Shown here: positions 23,888-32,438 of the stretch, piece by piece
Layout: every line of letters begins with the position of its first letter
How positions within the stretch are numbered: position 1 is the stretch's first letter
NCBI RefSeq assembly: GCF_023276405.1
Contig: NZ_JALRMO010000001.1
Span: 6,073,001 to 6,137,000 of the forward strand
Reading direction: 5' to 3'
Length of the DNA: 64,000 bases
Source: Paenibacillus hamazuiensis
GTDB lineage: Bacteria > Bacillota > Bacilli > Paenibacillales > NBRC-103111
Notes under the pieces: model-generated
What the model was told of the DNA's origin: nothing
What the model saw: the letters and a program-made list of their open reading frames with translations, nothing else
Database searches by the model: none
Made by a program: the position numbers and the translations under genes

Positions 23888-25942
23888 ATCGAGTAGGCCC
23901 ATGAATGAATTCATGGGCCTCTCACAGAACCGGACGTGCGGGTCATCGCATCCGGCTCCTCCGCGCTTATCCCCGCTGGGGATGATGTTCATTATAGATG
24001 TCTACGAGAAAAACGAGACCTCTTTCTCTGAACCAATCGTTTGGCATTGCAACACTGGCTGGCTTGGATAGCGAGCTTCTCCATGCGAACATACGCATCT
24101 TGGGAAGCTCTCCCCTCCACTTATTCTTTCTTAGTGCCCTGTAGAAGTTCTTCGGCTTTTTCCAGCTCCGCAACTGTACCATCCGGAGCCTTCTCCTTAT
24201 CCATGCATCGTACTCTCTCATCAGACTTCCTACGTTGCCCCAGCCAAAATAGCTACCCCATCCACGTAAATATGGATTCAACTTCTTTCGGATCAGCTGT
24301 TCCACATTCACCGTTTGGTTCCGCCGCGTAATTGCTTTCACGCGTTCTTTAAATTTCTGTTTGGCTTTCGAGGATGGAGTAACCCAAAATCCCGGTTTAA
24401 ACTCATGACCTAGGAACATAAAGGACTGTTCCAAGTTGTTCACGATCTTGGTTTTCTCCGGGTGTACTTTGAGCCCAAGCTCTTGTTCCAGTAGACGAAT
24501 AACACCTTGGAGTACCCTCTCTGCCCCCTTTTGGGATTTGCAGCAGATCACAAAATCATCGGCGTACCGTGTTATACGGTGCTTCCGTTCAGTCATGAGC
24601 TTATCCAGCGGGTTTAGGTAGATATTCGCCAAAAGCGGACTAATAACCCCACCCTGTGGACTTCCTTGCTCGTTCAGGTGAAAACTTCCGTTCTCCATGA
24701 CTCCGGACTTTAAGAAGCTTTCTATGAGCTTTAGGACACTACCATCCACCACTTCTTCCTTGACGGCCTTAAGCAACTTGTCATGTGGAATGAGATCGAA
24801 ATACGATTTCAGGTCGGCGTCGATCACATAAACGTATCCATCCATGAGATCTTTCCGAATGTTCTCCAGCGCCATGTGTGCACTGCGTCCCGGGCGAAAC
24901 CCAAAACTACACTCCATAAATGTCGCCTCGTAAATCGGTTCGAGGATTCGGCGGGTCGCCGCCTGTACTACGCGATCGCGAATTGCGGGTATCCCGAGCG
25001 GCCTTTGACCCCCATTTTCCTTGGAAATGTACATGCGCCTGACCGGCATCGGCTTGTATGCCTTCGCCCGCAGCTCCTGCTGAAGCGTTCTTAAGTTACG
25101 CTCCAGTTCACTCTCGAATACCTTTATGGTCACTCCGTCTACTCCCGCTGCTCCCCGGTTGCGCTTGACCTCCCGGAATGCCTCCTCAAGGTTCGGCATC
25201 GCCCATATCTTGTCGATGAGGCTGTGCCATCTGCGTTTTCTCGGGACTTCTACTCCCTCACGAAAGCCTACCTCTCCTTTTCCTTCCTTCATGTCTCGTG
25301 TTCCTTCCCTTTCAGTTTCCGGACGTATAGCTAATCTTTCAGCCTTTCCGGTTCCCCTTCGGTACTCCGCCCCAGACGGCCTACCCTTTTGTTCAGCCCC
25401 GGCTCTTCGCTCTTCTTGGCTCCCCGGCTTCTGTCTGGCACATGACGGCTTCCTAGGTGGTTATGCTTTTCTTCCACGGTTCCGGGCTTCGCACCAAGTC
25501 TTTGCCTTTTGGGTCTAAGCTTGCACCGACAACGTTGGTGTCGGTTCACTTGCCATTGCGGCTTTTCCGGCAAGCTTTCTCACTACTATCCCTTCGTATG
25601 ACTGCTCACCATCCATCATTCTGTCTTAGCCCTATAAGCCTTGAAAAGAGTTTACCGCTATGCGGAAGACGATAAGCCCTCCTTGGGTCACGTCATCGTC
25701 TTTCCCCCGAATCCAGTCCTCCTAACTTTCGAAGCCTATGGTGGTATAGGACGTCCCCTTCTCTTGCAGGGTTATCCGGCTTCGCCAGCCAACATGGTTC
25801 ATGCCGCCTGTTCCGGGTTTTGCCTTCTGATCCTCCGCACCCTCCCTTACGGCCAGAGCACTACCAGTCGGCTATGCGCTTCCGCCACCCCGCGGTGCGC
25901 TCGGGACTTTCACCCGTTAGTACGATGCGCTGCCAAGCGCAC
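23888..25942 (-). mobile_element. Group IIC (bacterial class C) intron in the purU terminator
   Basis: On the minus strand the intron begins GTGCGCTTGGCAGCGC at 25942, directly after a hairpin and TTTT. It ends with a domain V-like hairpin (GAGCCGGATGCGATGACC ... CACGTCCGGTTC, about 23922-23960) and a domain VI ending CTACTCGAT at 23888. Insertion straight after a Rho-independent terminator stem and T-run is the known target choice of class C introns. It is about 2055 bp and encodes a reverse transcriptase. The exon sequence past its 3' end is TTTGG, so the original terminator had a longer T-run. The 18 bases between it and IS1634 copy 1 are all that remains of the next region. Confidence 0.85.
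23967..25292 (-). CDS. ltrA: Group II intron reverse transcriptase/maturase
   Basis: This 441-residue protein has reverse transcriptase blocks at about residues 45-300: RGAAGVDGVTI, GQRPLGIPAIRDRVVQAA, FGFRPGRSAHMAL, IDADLKSYFD, GSPQGGVISPLLANIYL and the active-site YADD at 243-246. A maturase X domain follows (FKERVKAITRRNQ, LRGWGSYFGWGN). There is no HNH endonuclease at the C-terminus, as expected for class C introns. GGAAGG precedes the ATG. It lies inside the intron and supports its splicing and mobility. Confidence 0.94.
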   Translation of the reverse strand: MKEGKGEVGFREGVEVPRKRRWHSLIDKIWAMPNLEEAFREVKRNRGAAGVDGVTIKVFESELERNLRTLQQELRAKAYKPMPVRRMYISKENGGQRPLGIPAIRDRVVQAATRRILEPIYEATFMECSFGFRPGRSAHMALENIRKDLMDGYVYVIDADLKSYFDLIPHDKLLKAVKEEVVDGSVLKLIESFLKSGVMENGSFHLNEQGSPQGGVISPLLANIYLNPLDKLMTERKHRITRYADDFVICCKSQKGAERVLQGVIRLLEQELGLKVHPEKTKIVNNLEQSFMFLGHEFKPGFWVTPSSKAKQKFKERVKAITRRNQTVNVEQLIRKKLNPYLRGWGSYFGWGNVGSLMREYDAWIRRRLRMVQLRSWKKPKNFYRALRKNKWRGELPKMRMFAWRSSLSKPASVAMPNDWFRERGLVFLVDIYNEHHPQRG

Positions 25943-26000
25943 AAAAGCGGCGAGCAAGGATGTTTGCTCCCGCAAAATCCTATACCCGCCGCTCGCGGCT
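25943..26000 (-). terminator. purU terminator, interrupted by the intron after TTTT
   Basis: On the minus strand AGCGGCG pairs with CGCCGCT around an inner stem (AGGAT/ATCCT) and is followed by TTTT, then the intron's first base. Beyond the intron the exon resumes with TTT. It lies about 50-110 bases after the purU stop. Confidence 0.7.
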
Positions 26001-26051
26001 TTCTATTCAATTCACCCGACGCATGTGTCCAAAAACTCCATGCGCCGCTTT

Positions 26052-26951
26052 CTAATTAAACACAACCGTCTTGTTTTGATGCACAATGATGCGATCCTCG
26101 ACGTGCCACGATACGGCGCGCGCCAGAACGATCCGCTCGATATGCCGGCCGATCCGCTTCAAATCCTCGACGTTATCGCGATGGCTGACCCTTTGTACGT
26201 CCTGGTCGATGATCGGTCCCGCATCAAGCTCTTCGGTGACATAATGCGCCGTTGCGCCGATAATCTTGACCCCGCGGTTAAACGCCTGCGCGTAAGGCTT
26301 CGCGCCGACGAAAGCCGGCAGGAAGGAGTGATGGATGTTGATGATCCGGTTGCGGAAATGCTCGATGAACTTGGGAGATACGATCTGCATATAACGCGCC
26401 AAAATAATCGCATCCGCGTTGCCGAGCACAAGCTCCATCTGCCGCGCTTCCGCTTCCGCCTTTGTATCCGCCGTCACCGGAATGTGATAGTACGGAATGC
26501 CGAACGATTCGACGAGCCCCTGCATGTCCGGGTGATTGCTGATTACCATTGCGATGTCCGCATCCAGATCACCGGCCTGCCACTGCCACAGCAGCTCAAG
26601 CAGACAATGGTCCTCCTTCGAAACAAAAACGGCCAACCGCTTTTTCCGGCTCGCCAGATTCAAGCTCCATTTCATCTGAAACTGCTCCGCCACTTCGGCA
26701 AAATCCTGCTTCAGCCGCTCCACCCGCCGCTCCAAATCGCTCAAATCAAACTCGATGCGAATAAAAAACAGCCCGCCCTCCGGGTCCATCGTATACTGGT
26801 CGGATTGCACGACGTTCGCGCCGTTTTCAAACAAAAAACGGGATACCGCCGCTACGATACCCGGCCGGTCCGGGCACGAAATGAGCATGCGCGCCCGGTT
26901 TTCATTTATTTTCTTTGCTTTGGATGATACAGCTTGTCCAGTCGGTGTCAT
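26052..26951 (-). CDS. purU: Formyltetrahydrofolate deformylase
   Basis: PurU hydrolyses 10-formyl-THF to formate and THF and balances the one-carbon pool. The protein has 299 residues from the ATG at 26951, chosen because GGAGATAG lies 9 bases upstream; a longer frame exists but lacks a ribosome site. Residues about 20-95 are an ACT domain (LISCPDRPGIVAAVSRFL). Residues about 105-295 are the formyltransferase fold with NIHHSFLPAFVGAKPY and EELDAGPIIDQDV. It lies 34 bases downstream of nfo and is probably co-transcribed with it. Confidence 0.95.
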   Translation of the reverse strand: MTPTGQAVSSKAKKINENRARMLISCPDRPGIVAAVSRFLFENGANVVQSDQYTMDPEGGLFFIRIEFDLSDLERRVERLKQDFAEVAEQFQMKWSLNLASRKKRLAVFVSKEDHCLLELLWQWQAGDLDADIAMVISNHPDMQGLVESFGIPYYHIPVTADTKAEAEARQMELVLGNADAIILARYMQIVSPKFIEHFRNRIINIHHSFLPAFVGAKPYAQAFNRGVKIIGATAHYVTEELDAGPIIDQDVQRVSHRDNVEDLKRIGRHIERIVLARAVSWHVEDRIIVHQNKTVVFN

Positions 26952-26985
26952 GTTATGTCTATCTCCTTCGGTGTTTCCTGTGACT

Positions 26986-28116
26986 TTACGCGGTTTGCAA
27001 AACATGCTTGCCCGCAAACCACGCGGTCAAACGTTGGTTGATCTGTTCTTCGCTCAATTCTACGCCCAGCACATTTTCCGCCGTGATCATATCGTACAGA
27101 CGCTCCATCGGTTCTCTGGAGTCCGCTTTTTTCGCTTTGGCGTCGTTTTTCAGAATCTCCCACGTTTGCAGCACGTAATCGCGGTGATGCAGCTCCTGCT
27201 TGTCGAAGAAATGATGGAGCCGCTCCAAATGGTCGAAAAAGTCCGCCCCGAAGCGCTCGTACGCGTTGCCGCTGAGCAGCGCGATCTCCGCCTCGTACAT
27301 CGGGCGCTGAGTCTTGTCCTCCTTGCCGATCCACGGGGTTTCGAGAATCATCGGCAGGTGCTTCAGCTTCTCGTGATGAACGACCCGCTGCATCGCCTCG
27401 AAGCCGATCCAACCCGCTCCAACCGGAGCGTGGCGGTCCTTCGCGGCGCCGCGCGGATTTTTGCTGTCGTTCAGGTGAATGACGGCCAGACGCTCCAGCC
27501 CGACAATTTTATCAAACTGCTCAAGTACGCCGTCCAGATCGTTCACGATATCATAACCGGCATCGTGCACGTGGCACGTATCGAAGCATACCGTCAAACG
27601 GTCGTTGTGCTCGACTTTCTCCATAATCTCGGCGATTTCCACGAACGTGCGGCCAAGCTCGCTGCCTTTGCCCGCCATCGTCTCGAGGGCGATCTTCACT
27701 TCCGTGTCGCTTACGCCCCGCAGCACCTCGTCAAGCCCCTCCGCAATGCGGGCGATGCCGTATTCCGGATCCTTGTCGGTGTAAGCGCCCGGGTGAAGCA
27801 CAATGTTGCGCACGCCCAAATAGTCGGTGCGGCGAATTTCATCCTGCAGGAAGCGGACGGCCAGCTCAAACGTATCTTCCTTGTAGGAGCCCAAATTAAT
27901 AATATACGGCGCATGCACGACAATTTCCTCGATCCCGTGCTTCGCCATCACTTCCTTGCCTTCCTCGACGTATTGTTCTTCAATCGGCTTACGGCGCGTA
28001 TTTTGCGGAGCACCGGTATAGATCATAAACGTGCCGGAGCCATAGGATACGGCTTCCTCCGCCGCGTTAAGCAGCCCTTTATCGGAAAAAGACACATGGG
28101 AGCCAATTTTAGCCAT
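26986..28116 (-). CDS. nfo: Deoxyribonuclease IV (endonuclease IV, AP endonuclease)
   Basis: Nfo cuts DNA at abasic sites in base-excision repair. The TIM-barrel metal ligands are visible: [71 protein letters not shown] and LETPW. Family members are usually about 280 residues. This one has 376, with an extra C-terminal part of about 95 residues ([20 protein letters not shown] onward) of unknown use. It is the first gene of the nfo-purU unit. The 136 bases upstream separate it from the divergent DUF2621 gene. Confidence 0.95.
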   Translation of the reverse strand: MAKIGSHVSFSDKGLLNAAEEAVSYGSGTFMIYTGAPQNTRRKPIEEQYVEEGKEVMAKHGIEEIVVHAPYIINLGSYKEDTFELAVRFLQDEIRRTDYLGVRNIVLHPGAYTDKDPEYGIARIAEGLDEVLRGVSDTEVKIALETMAGKGSELGRTFVEIAEIMEKVEHNDRLTVCFDTCHVHDAGYDIVNDLDGVLEQFDKIVGLERLAVIHLNDSKNPRGAAKDRHAPVGAGWIGFEAMQRVVHHEKLKHLPMILETPWIGKEDKTQRPMYEAEIALLSGNAYERFGADFFDHLERLHHFFDKQELHHRDYVLQTWEILKNDAKAKKADSREPMERLYDMITAENVLGVELSEEQINQRLTAWFAGKHVLQTA

Positions 28117-28252
28117 TTCGTCTACTCCTTTACTTTTAACATGCTTCTATTTTACTAGGAAAGTCGCAAGAAATCTAGAAATACGCTATAATTCTGTTGA
28201 TAAGCGATTTTGAACCGCTCGTTCGAAAGCAAATTGACGAGGTGAAAGATAC

Positions 28253-28681
28253 ATGGTGAACCAAAGCTTTATGTGGTTTATTTTGTTTTGGGTGTTCGTG
28301 CTGCTGTTTTTGATGTCGATCGGCGGTTATTTCATGTTCCGCAAATTTATGAAGGTGCTGCCGATGTCCGACGGCAAGTCGAAGCTCGATTGGCAAAACC
28401 ACTACGTCGAGGCTTCGCGTCATCTGTGGACGGAGGAGTCCAAAGCGTTCCTGGATCAACTGGTCGAACCGGTGCCAACTCCGTTCCGGGATATCGCCAA
28501 GCATTCGATTGCCGCCAAAATCGGCCAGGTCGCGCTGGAATCCGGCGCTTCCGAAGTGACCCGCGCCCACTGCCTGCAGGGGTACATCCTTGCCACGCCG
28601 AAGCGCGACTATAAAAGCCTGATTTCGTTTTTGGAGAAAAACAACATCGACTACAGCGCCTACAAACACCTGCTTCAGTAG
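28253..28681 (+). CDS. DUF2621-like membrane protein (YneK type)
   Basis: This 142-residue protein has one N-terminal membrane segment (residues 7-29, MWFILFWVFVLLFLMSIGGY) and a cytoplasmic part with HYVEASRHLWTEESKAFLDQ and ALESGASEVTRAHCLQGYIL. From memory it resembles B. subtilis YneK (DUF2621), of unknown role. GAGGTG precedes the ATG and a strong terminator follows. It is monocistronic and divergent from nfo. Confidence 0.75.
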   Translation: MVNQSFMWFILFWVFVLLFLMSIGGYFMFRKFMKVLPMSDGKSKLDWQNHYVEASRHLWTEESKAFLDQLVEPVPTPFRDIAKHSIAAKIGQVALESGASEVTRAHCLQGYILATPKRDYKSLISFLEKNNIDYSAYKHLLQ

Positions 28682-28694
28682 ACCGCCCAAAAAG

Positions 28695-28732
28695 AAAGCC
28701 GTCAACCTCCTCGCGGATTGACGGCTTTTTTT
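28695..28732 (+). terminator. Rho-independent terminator
   Basis: AAAGCCGTCAA pairs with TTGACGGCTTT and is followed by seven T. It ends the DUF2621 transcript. Confidence 0.9.
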
Positions 28733-28838
28733 CATGCCTGCATGACCTAGACGGCAAGTAAATTTTCGTAAAATCCCCGTGATAAATCGCTTCTTCGAAG
28801 TGTTATACATTATAGGGGATGATTACTCCGGACACCGT

Positions 28839-30245
28839 TTACTTCTTCGTGGCCGGCTGCTTGGAGGACGGCTTGGTTTTGACCGGCTCTTCCTTGGATA
28901 AAGCGACCGACAGCGTTGCCGTGAAATCGCCGACCTTGTTCGGTTTCGGGTCGCGAAGCTGCGTGCGGAGCCAGACCTGCTGCACCCCGTCCACAGGGAG
29001 GGTGATCGGCAGCTCCTCCTGCTTCAAGAAACCGACCTGACCGTTGATCAGCACGTGCAGATCGACTTTTTCCTTGGACTTCAGGTTGATCGTCAAAAAT
29101 TTGTTGTCTCCGATGTCCACGGCGGTTACAATTTCTCCGTCTTTCATAAGATCTTTGGTTATTGTGCCGTTTTCATCAAAATAGTCGCGTACGGTGAAAT
29201 TGGTAGCTCCATCCGCATCACCCGGATTCAGTACGGGAGAAGATCCGGTTCCAGGAGAACCTGCAGGCCACCCGCCGGTGCCGCCTGAAGGTCCGCTGCC
29301 GGCACCCGAGCCGCTGGGCACGCCGGAACCTCCGCCGTTAAGCGTCGCACTCAAATCGACCGTCGTGTAGTCGTTAACCCAGCCATTGAGTCGCAAATAA
29401 TTGTAAATCCGCTCCAAAATCGTCACCGCTTCGGCGCGGGTCACCTTGTCGAGGGGGCGGAAGTATCCCAGATCCTTGGCTGTCATAATCCCGTTCGCGT
29501 GCAAACTCGTCAGCGCCGTCGCCTGCATATTGGAAAACTCGTCCGTCCCAAAACGGCAATCGTCCGCACCTTTAGACATGAAAAGCGTCACAAACACGCG
29601 TCCGTAGTCGTCCGAGTAGCCGCCGTTCGACGTGTAACGCCCATCTCCCTTGCGGGCGTCGTCGTAATCGTCGGTGTCGGTATAAATTTGCATTGGGATA
29701 TCCTTAAAGCTCTGCATGACGCTGCATACGTCGCTTTCGCTCATTCTCCGGTCCATAAGCCGGTTGTCAAAAAAACCGTACAGCATTTGCGCCAGCTGCA
29801 GCCGGGTCAGAGCCGCGTCGGGGCGAAAGGTCAGATCCCCCCGCCAGTTCAGCCAGTATGTACCGATCGGGAAAGAATAGTCGTACATATCCGTAATCTC
29901 TTTATACGCCCAGTGCAGTCTGGACACATCGGCGTAACCCGGCACCCGCAAAGTGCCGGCAGCGTTCAAGTTCGGACGGTATTTATCGAAAAGCCTCGCC
30001 ACCATGACCGTCCATTCAGCCTTGCTGACCGGCTGTTCCGGACGGAACCTGCCGTCTTCGTATCCGGTTAAAACACCTTTTTGCGCCATCGCATAAATCG
30101 AATTGTAGGCCCAGGCGTCCCGAGTCGGATCCACATCGGTAAACTTCACCTGCGCTGCCGCCCCTGCCGGGACATACGGAAGAATCAGCGTCAGAGCTAT
30201 GCATAAGGATAAGATCAGGGAACATCGACGGACCGAACGTGCCAT
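28839..30245 (-). CDS. Secreted SLH-domain protein with C-terminal beta domain
   Basis: This 468-residue protein starts from the ATG at 30245, chosen for the CGGAGG 10 bases upstream. It has a signal peptide (LILSLCIALTLILPYVPAGA), then SLH motifs (AWAYNSIYAMAQKGVLTGYE, DGRFRPEQPVSKAE and, near residue 280, YFRPLDKVTRAEAVTILERI) flanking a Cys-containing middle part. A Gly/Ser/Pro-rich linker (about 315-350) and a beta-rich C-terminal domain follow, ending in a Lys-rich tail. It probably attaches to cell-wall polymer via SLH. The function of the C-terminal domain is unknown. Confidence 0.88.
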   Translation of the reverse strand: MARSVRRCSLILSLCIALTLILPYVPAGAAAQVKFTDVDPTRDAWAYNSIYAMAQKGVLTGYEDGRFRPEQPVSKAEWTVMVARLFDKYRPNLNAAGTLRVPGYADVSRLHWAYKEITDMYDYSFPIGTYWLNWRGDLTFRPDAALTRLQLAQMLYGFFDNRLMDRRMSESDVCSVMQSFKDIPMQIYTDTDDYDDARKGDGRYTSNGGYSDDYGRVFVTLFMSKGADDCRFGTDEFSNMQATALTSLHANGIMTAKDLGYFRPLDKVTRAEAVTILERIYNYLRLNGWVNDYTTVDLSATLNGGGSGVPSGSGAGSGPSGGTGGWPAGSPGTGSSPVLNPGDADGATNFTVRDYFDENGTITKDLMKDGEIVTAVDIGDNKFLTINLKSKEKVDLHVLINGQVGFLKQEELPITLPVDGVQQVWLRTQLRDPKPNKVGDFTATLSVALSKEEPVKTKPSSKQPATKK

Positions 30246-30291
30246 AACAAACCTCCGATTACAATTTTTAGAATGAAAAGGGGTGCGACCG

Positions 30292-30489
30292 ATGCTGGAA
30301 GAGCTCATTTGCAAAAAGATGAGGGTCATTGTGTACGGTCACGATTTTTGCGTGGAAGGCCGCATCGTCAGATACTACGAAAAACAAAACGCCCTGCTGG
30401 TGGGCAACATAGTTCTGCCCATCTCCCACATTTTGCGCATTGAGATCCAGGCGGACGAGACGCCGTTAAAACGCACTTTGTCGCGATAG
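30292..30489 (+). CDS. Small basic protein, possibly Sm/KOW-like fold
   Basis: The protein has 65 residues: MLEELICKKMRVIVYGHDFC, VEGRIVRYYEKQNALLVGNI, VLPISHILRIEIQADETPLK. The alternating beta pattern with a mid-sequence Gly resembles small Sm- or KOW-type barrels, but no family is recognised. The ATG at 30292 has AAAGGGG 8-9 bases upstream. A GTG at 30283 is a weaker alternative. It is divergent from the SLH gene. Confidence 0.6.
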   Translation: MLEELICKKMRVIVYGHDFCVEGRIVRYYEKQNALLVGNIVLPISHILRIEIQADETPLKRTLSR

Positions 30490-30605
30490 CCGCACAAAAC
30501 CCCATATGTAATAACGTCGCCCTCTACAAAAAGTTGCAGAAATATGGCATATTTCTACAGATGTATATCGGCATAGTTCACGTGTAAAATTAGATCATAT
30601 TCTGG

Positions 30606-30777
30606 TAGACACCCCCTAAATCCCCCTTAAAGGGGGACCCCAGGCTTCCGAAGCCGGCTTTGCTCCGCAAAGCCCTCAAGGCGCTCGGGCGCCCTGGACC
30701 CGCCTGGTTTGAGTGGCTGCTCGCTTCTAGTTCGCGTTTGTCCGGCATGGATTTATTGTTGTTAGGCAATAAATCCA
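30606..30777. repeat. Dispersed structured repeat, copy A (lead-in to the 96-bp array)
   Basis: This non-coding stretch contains CCCCCTAAATCCCCC, AGGGGGACCCCAGGC, GCGCCCTGGACCCGCC, TAGTTCGCGTTTG and a long hairpin (TCCGGCAT and GATTTATTG pairing with CAATAAATC and ATGCCGGA around 30741-30785). The same order of motifs occurs in copy B at 36899-37157. It is a dispersed intergenic repeat family, not a gene. Confidence 0.7.
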
Positions 30778-31195
30778 ATGCCGGACACGCTTCACTTTTG
30801 GCGCGATGCCGTTGGACGGCGGTTCGTGCCTCGTGCCCGCGTTCGTCTGCCCTGGTTTTGCTGCGCAAATCCAATGCCGGACACGCTTCACTTTTGGCGC
30901 GATGCCGTTGGGCGGCGGTTCGTGCCTCGTGCCCGCGTTCGTCTGCCCTGGTTTTGCTGCGCAAAACCTATGCCGGACACGCTTCACTTTTGGCGCGATG
31001 CCGTTGGGCGGCGGTTCGTGCCTCGTGCCCGCGTTCGTCTGCCCTGGTTTTGCTGCGCAAAACCTATGCCGGACACGCTTCACTTTTTGCGCGATGCCCT
31101 TGGGCGGCGGTTCGTGCCTCGTACTCGCGTTCGTCTGCCCTGGTTTTGCTGCGCAAAACCTATGCCGGACACGCTTTGCTTTTTGGGGCAATGGC
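30778..31195. repeat. 96-bp tandem repeat array (four full units and a partial fifth)
   Basis: Units beginning ATGCCGGACACGCTTCAC start at 30778, 30874, 30970, 31066 and 31162, exactly 96 bases apart, nearly identical. Each contains a hairpin GGTTTTGCTGCGCAAAACC. Since 96 is divisible by three, long open frames appear in several frames on both strands; none has a ribosome site or plausible protein. The whole stretch 30490-31268 has no supported gene. Confidence 0.9.
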
Positions 31196-31215
31196 CCTTC
31201 CCACGTTTAAGGCAA

Positions 31216-31240
31216 GAAAAAAGACCCCTTGCGGGGTCTT
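31216..31240 (-). terminator. Rho-independent terminator of the DGQHR gene pair
   Basis: On the minus strand AAGACCCCGCAAGGGGTCTT forms a perfect stem and loop followed by TTTT. It lies about 30 bases after the second DGQHR gene. Confidence 0.9.
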
Positions 31241-31268
31241 AGCTACTGAGTGAACGTGCACGTGAAAC

Positions 31269-32438
31269 TTAAGCCGACGCTTCTTCGTCGCTGCGGCCTG
31301 CCAGCAAGTCCTCGAACAGCTGGACAAGCTTCAAATGCTTGCGAAGCGATTTTTCATGGATGAGATTGAGCTTGCCGTTGTCGAGCGTACCGAAGCGTTC
31401 GATCATTTGCTCGTTCTCGTGGGACCAATCGAAGCCTTCCAAAATTTGCAGGCACGAGGTCCATTCGCGGTTATATTGGTCGTCCACGAACAGGTAGCGA
31501 TGGGCAAACATCGCCAGGCTTTCCTGAACGACGCGGCTCGACGACGTATACTGCGGGCTGCCGGGCTGCTCGGGCATAAACGGCAGCACGGCCGAGAAAA
31601 ATTGATGCAGCATTTCCGTGTAGCTCGACGGATCTTTGCGCACTTTGCGCGCCAATTCGTAGGAAGTCTGCATTTTGCCGCTGAACAAAATCGTGGCAAT
31701 CGAGTACAGCCAACTGAACGAGGTGAAGTTTTTGTTGTAAGCCGTCAGGTTCGCCCGCTTCTCAACACCGGCGCCCTTAAGGAACATGTTATGCTCCACG
31801 ACCTGCTGAAGCACAACGTTGATCGGATCGACGGAGTCGAACGAATGGCCGATTTCCTTGCTGACCAGCTGCACCTTGGAGTTGATGTCACCGAACAGCT
31901 GTTTCTCTTCCTCTTCGGTCAGCCCGATGTAGATTTGCACGGCCAGCTCGCTTTCCATCAGCTCCAGACGGCGCTTCTCGATCTGGTTCAGGAGACCTTC
32001 CACCTGCTCCAGCTCTTCCCTCACCTCGGCGTCGCCCGGCTGCTTCCGCTGCTTGACTTTCAGCACCGCCAGCTTCTTTTCGAAGTTGCGGGCTTCCTTA
32101 AGCAGCTGCTCATTGACGAAACCCAGCGCCAAAATGCGGTGCTGACCGTCCAGGATGCTGAGCTTCGAGCCGGGGCGAAGGATGAGCCCCTCCTCCCTCT
32201 TGGCCAGGTTCCCCACGTCGCGAAGCGACAGTGTCACGGGTCCGAAAAAGACCCGGTCCAGCTCCCGCTCCTGCAAGTAGTTGGCGATTTTGCGGCGCTG
32301 CCCCGTGCTGAGCTTCCGCTGCACCATCGGATCGATCGTCGTGTAATTGAGCAGATCCTGCACTTTGACGGCGACCGTCGCCAAGCCGAATTTTTCGCAA
32401 AACGGGTGAATCGTCATTTGCAAGCTAAGTCCGTCCAT
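31269..32438 (-). CDS. DGQHR-domain protein (DndB-like), second of a tandem pair
   Basis: This 389-residue protein has the ILDGQHR motif at residues 97-101 within the DndB/DGQHR fold (KLSILDGQHRILALGFV), plus FGDINSKVQLVSKEIGHSFD, which matches the QLFxDIN segment of the family. A Lys/Glu-rich coiled coil lies between (about 112-165). DndB is known as the transcriptional regulator of dnd DNA phosphorothioation clusters and binds DNA. No dndA/C/D/E or dndFGH is present here, so the role is open. Its start directly follows the stop of the first gene (TAAATG). Confidence 0.85.
   Translation of the reverse strand: MDGLSLQMTIHPFCEKFGLATVAVKVQDLLNYTTIDPMVQRKLSTGQRRKIANYLQERELDRVFFGPVTLSLRDVGNLAKREEGLILRPGSKLSILDGQHRILALGFVNEQLLKEARNFEKKLAVLKVKQRKQPGDAEVREELEQVEGLLNQIEKRRLELMESELAVQIYIGLTEEEEKQLFGDINSKVQLVSKEIGHSFDSVDPINVVLQQVVEHNMFLKGAGVEKRANLTAYNKNFTSFSWLYSIATILFSGKMQTSYELARKVRKDPSSYTEMLHQFFSAVLPFMPEQPGSPQYTSSSRVVQESLAMFAHRYLFVDDQYNREWTSCLQILEGFDWSHENEQMIERFGTLDNGKLNLIHEKSLRKHLKLVQLFEDLLAGRSDEEASA

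Noticed and set aside
30778-31195. CRISPR array
   Set aside because: The units are 96-bp and near-identical throughout, without alternating spacers, and there are no cas genes.
30660-31253. Open frames in several frames on both strands through the 96-bp repeats
   Set aside because: The repeat length is a multiple of three, so any stop-free unit stays open. No start signals, and products are Cys/Arg/Ser-rich and repetitive.
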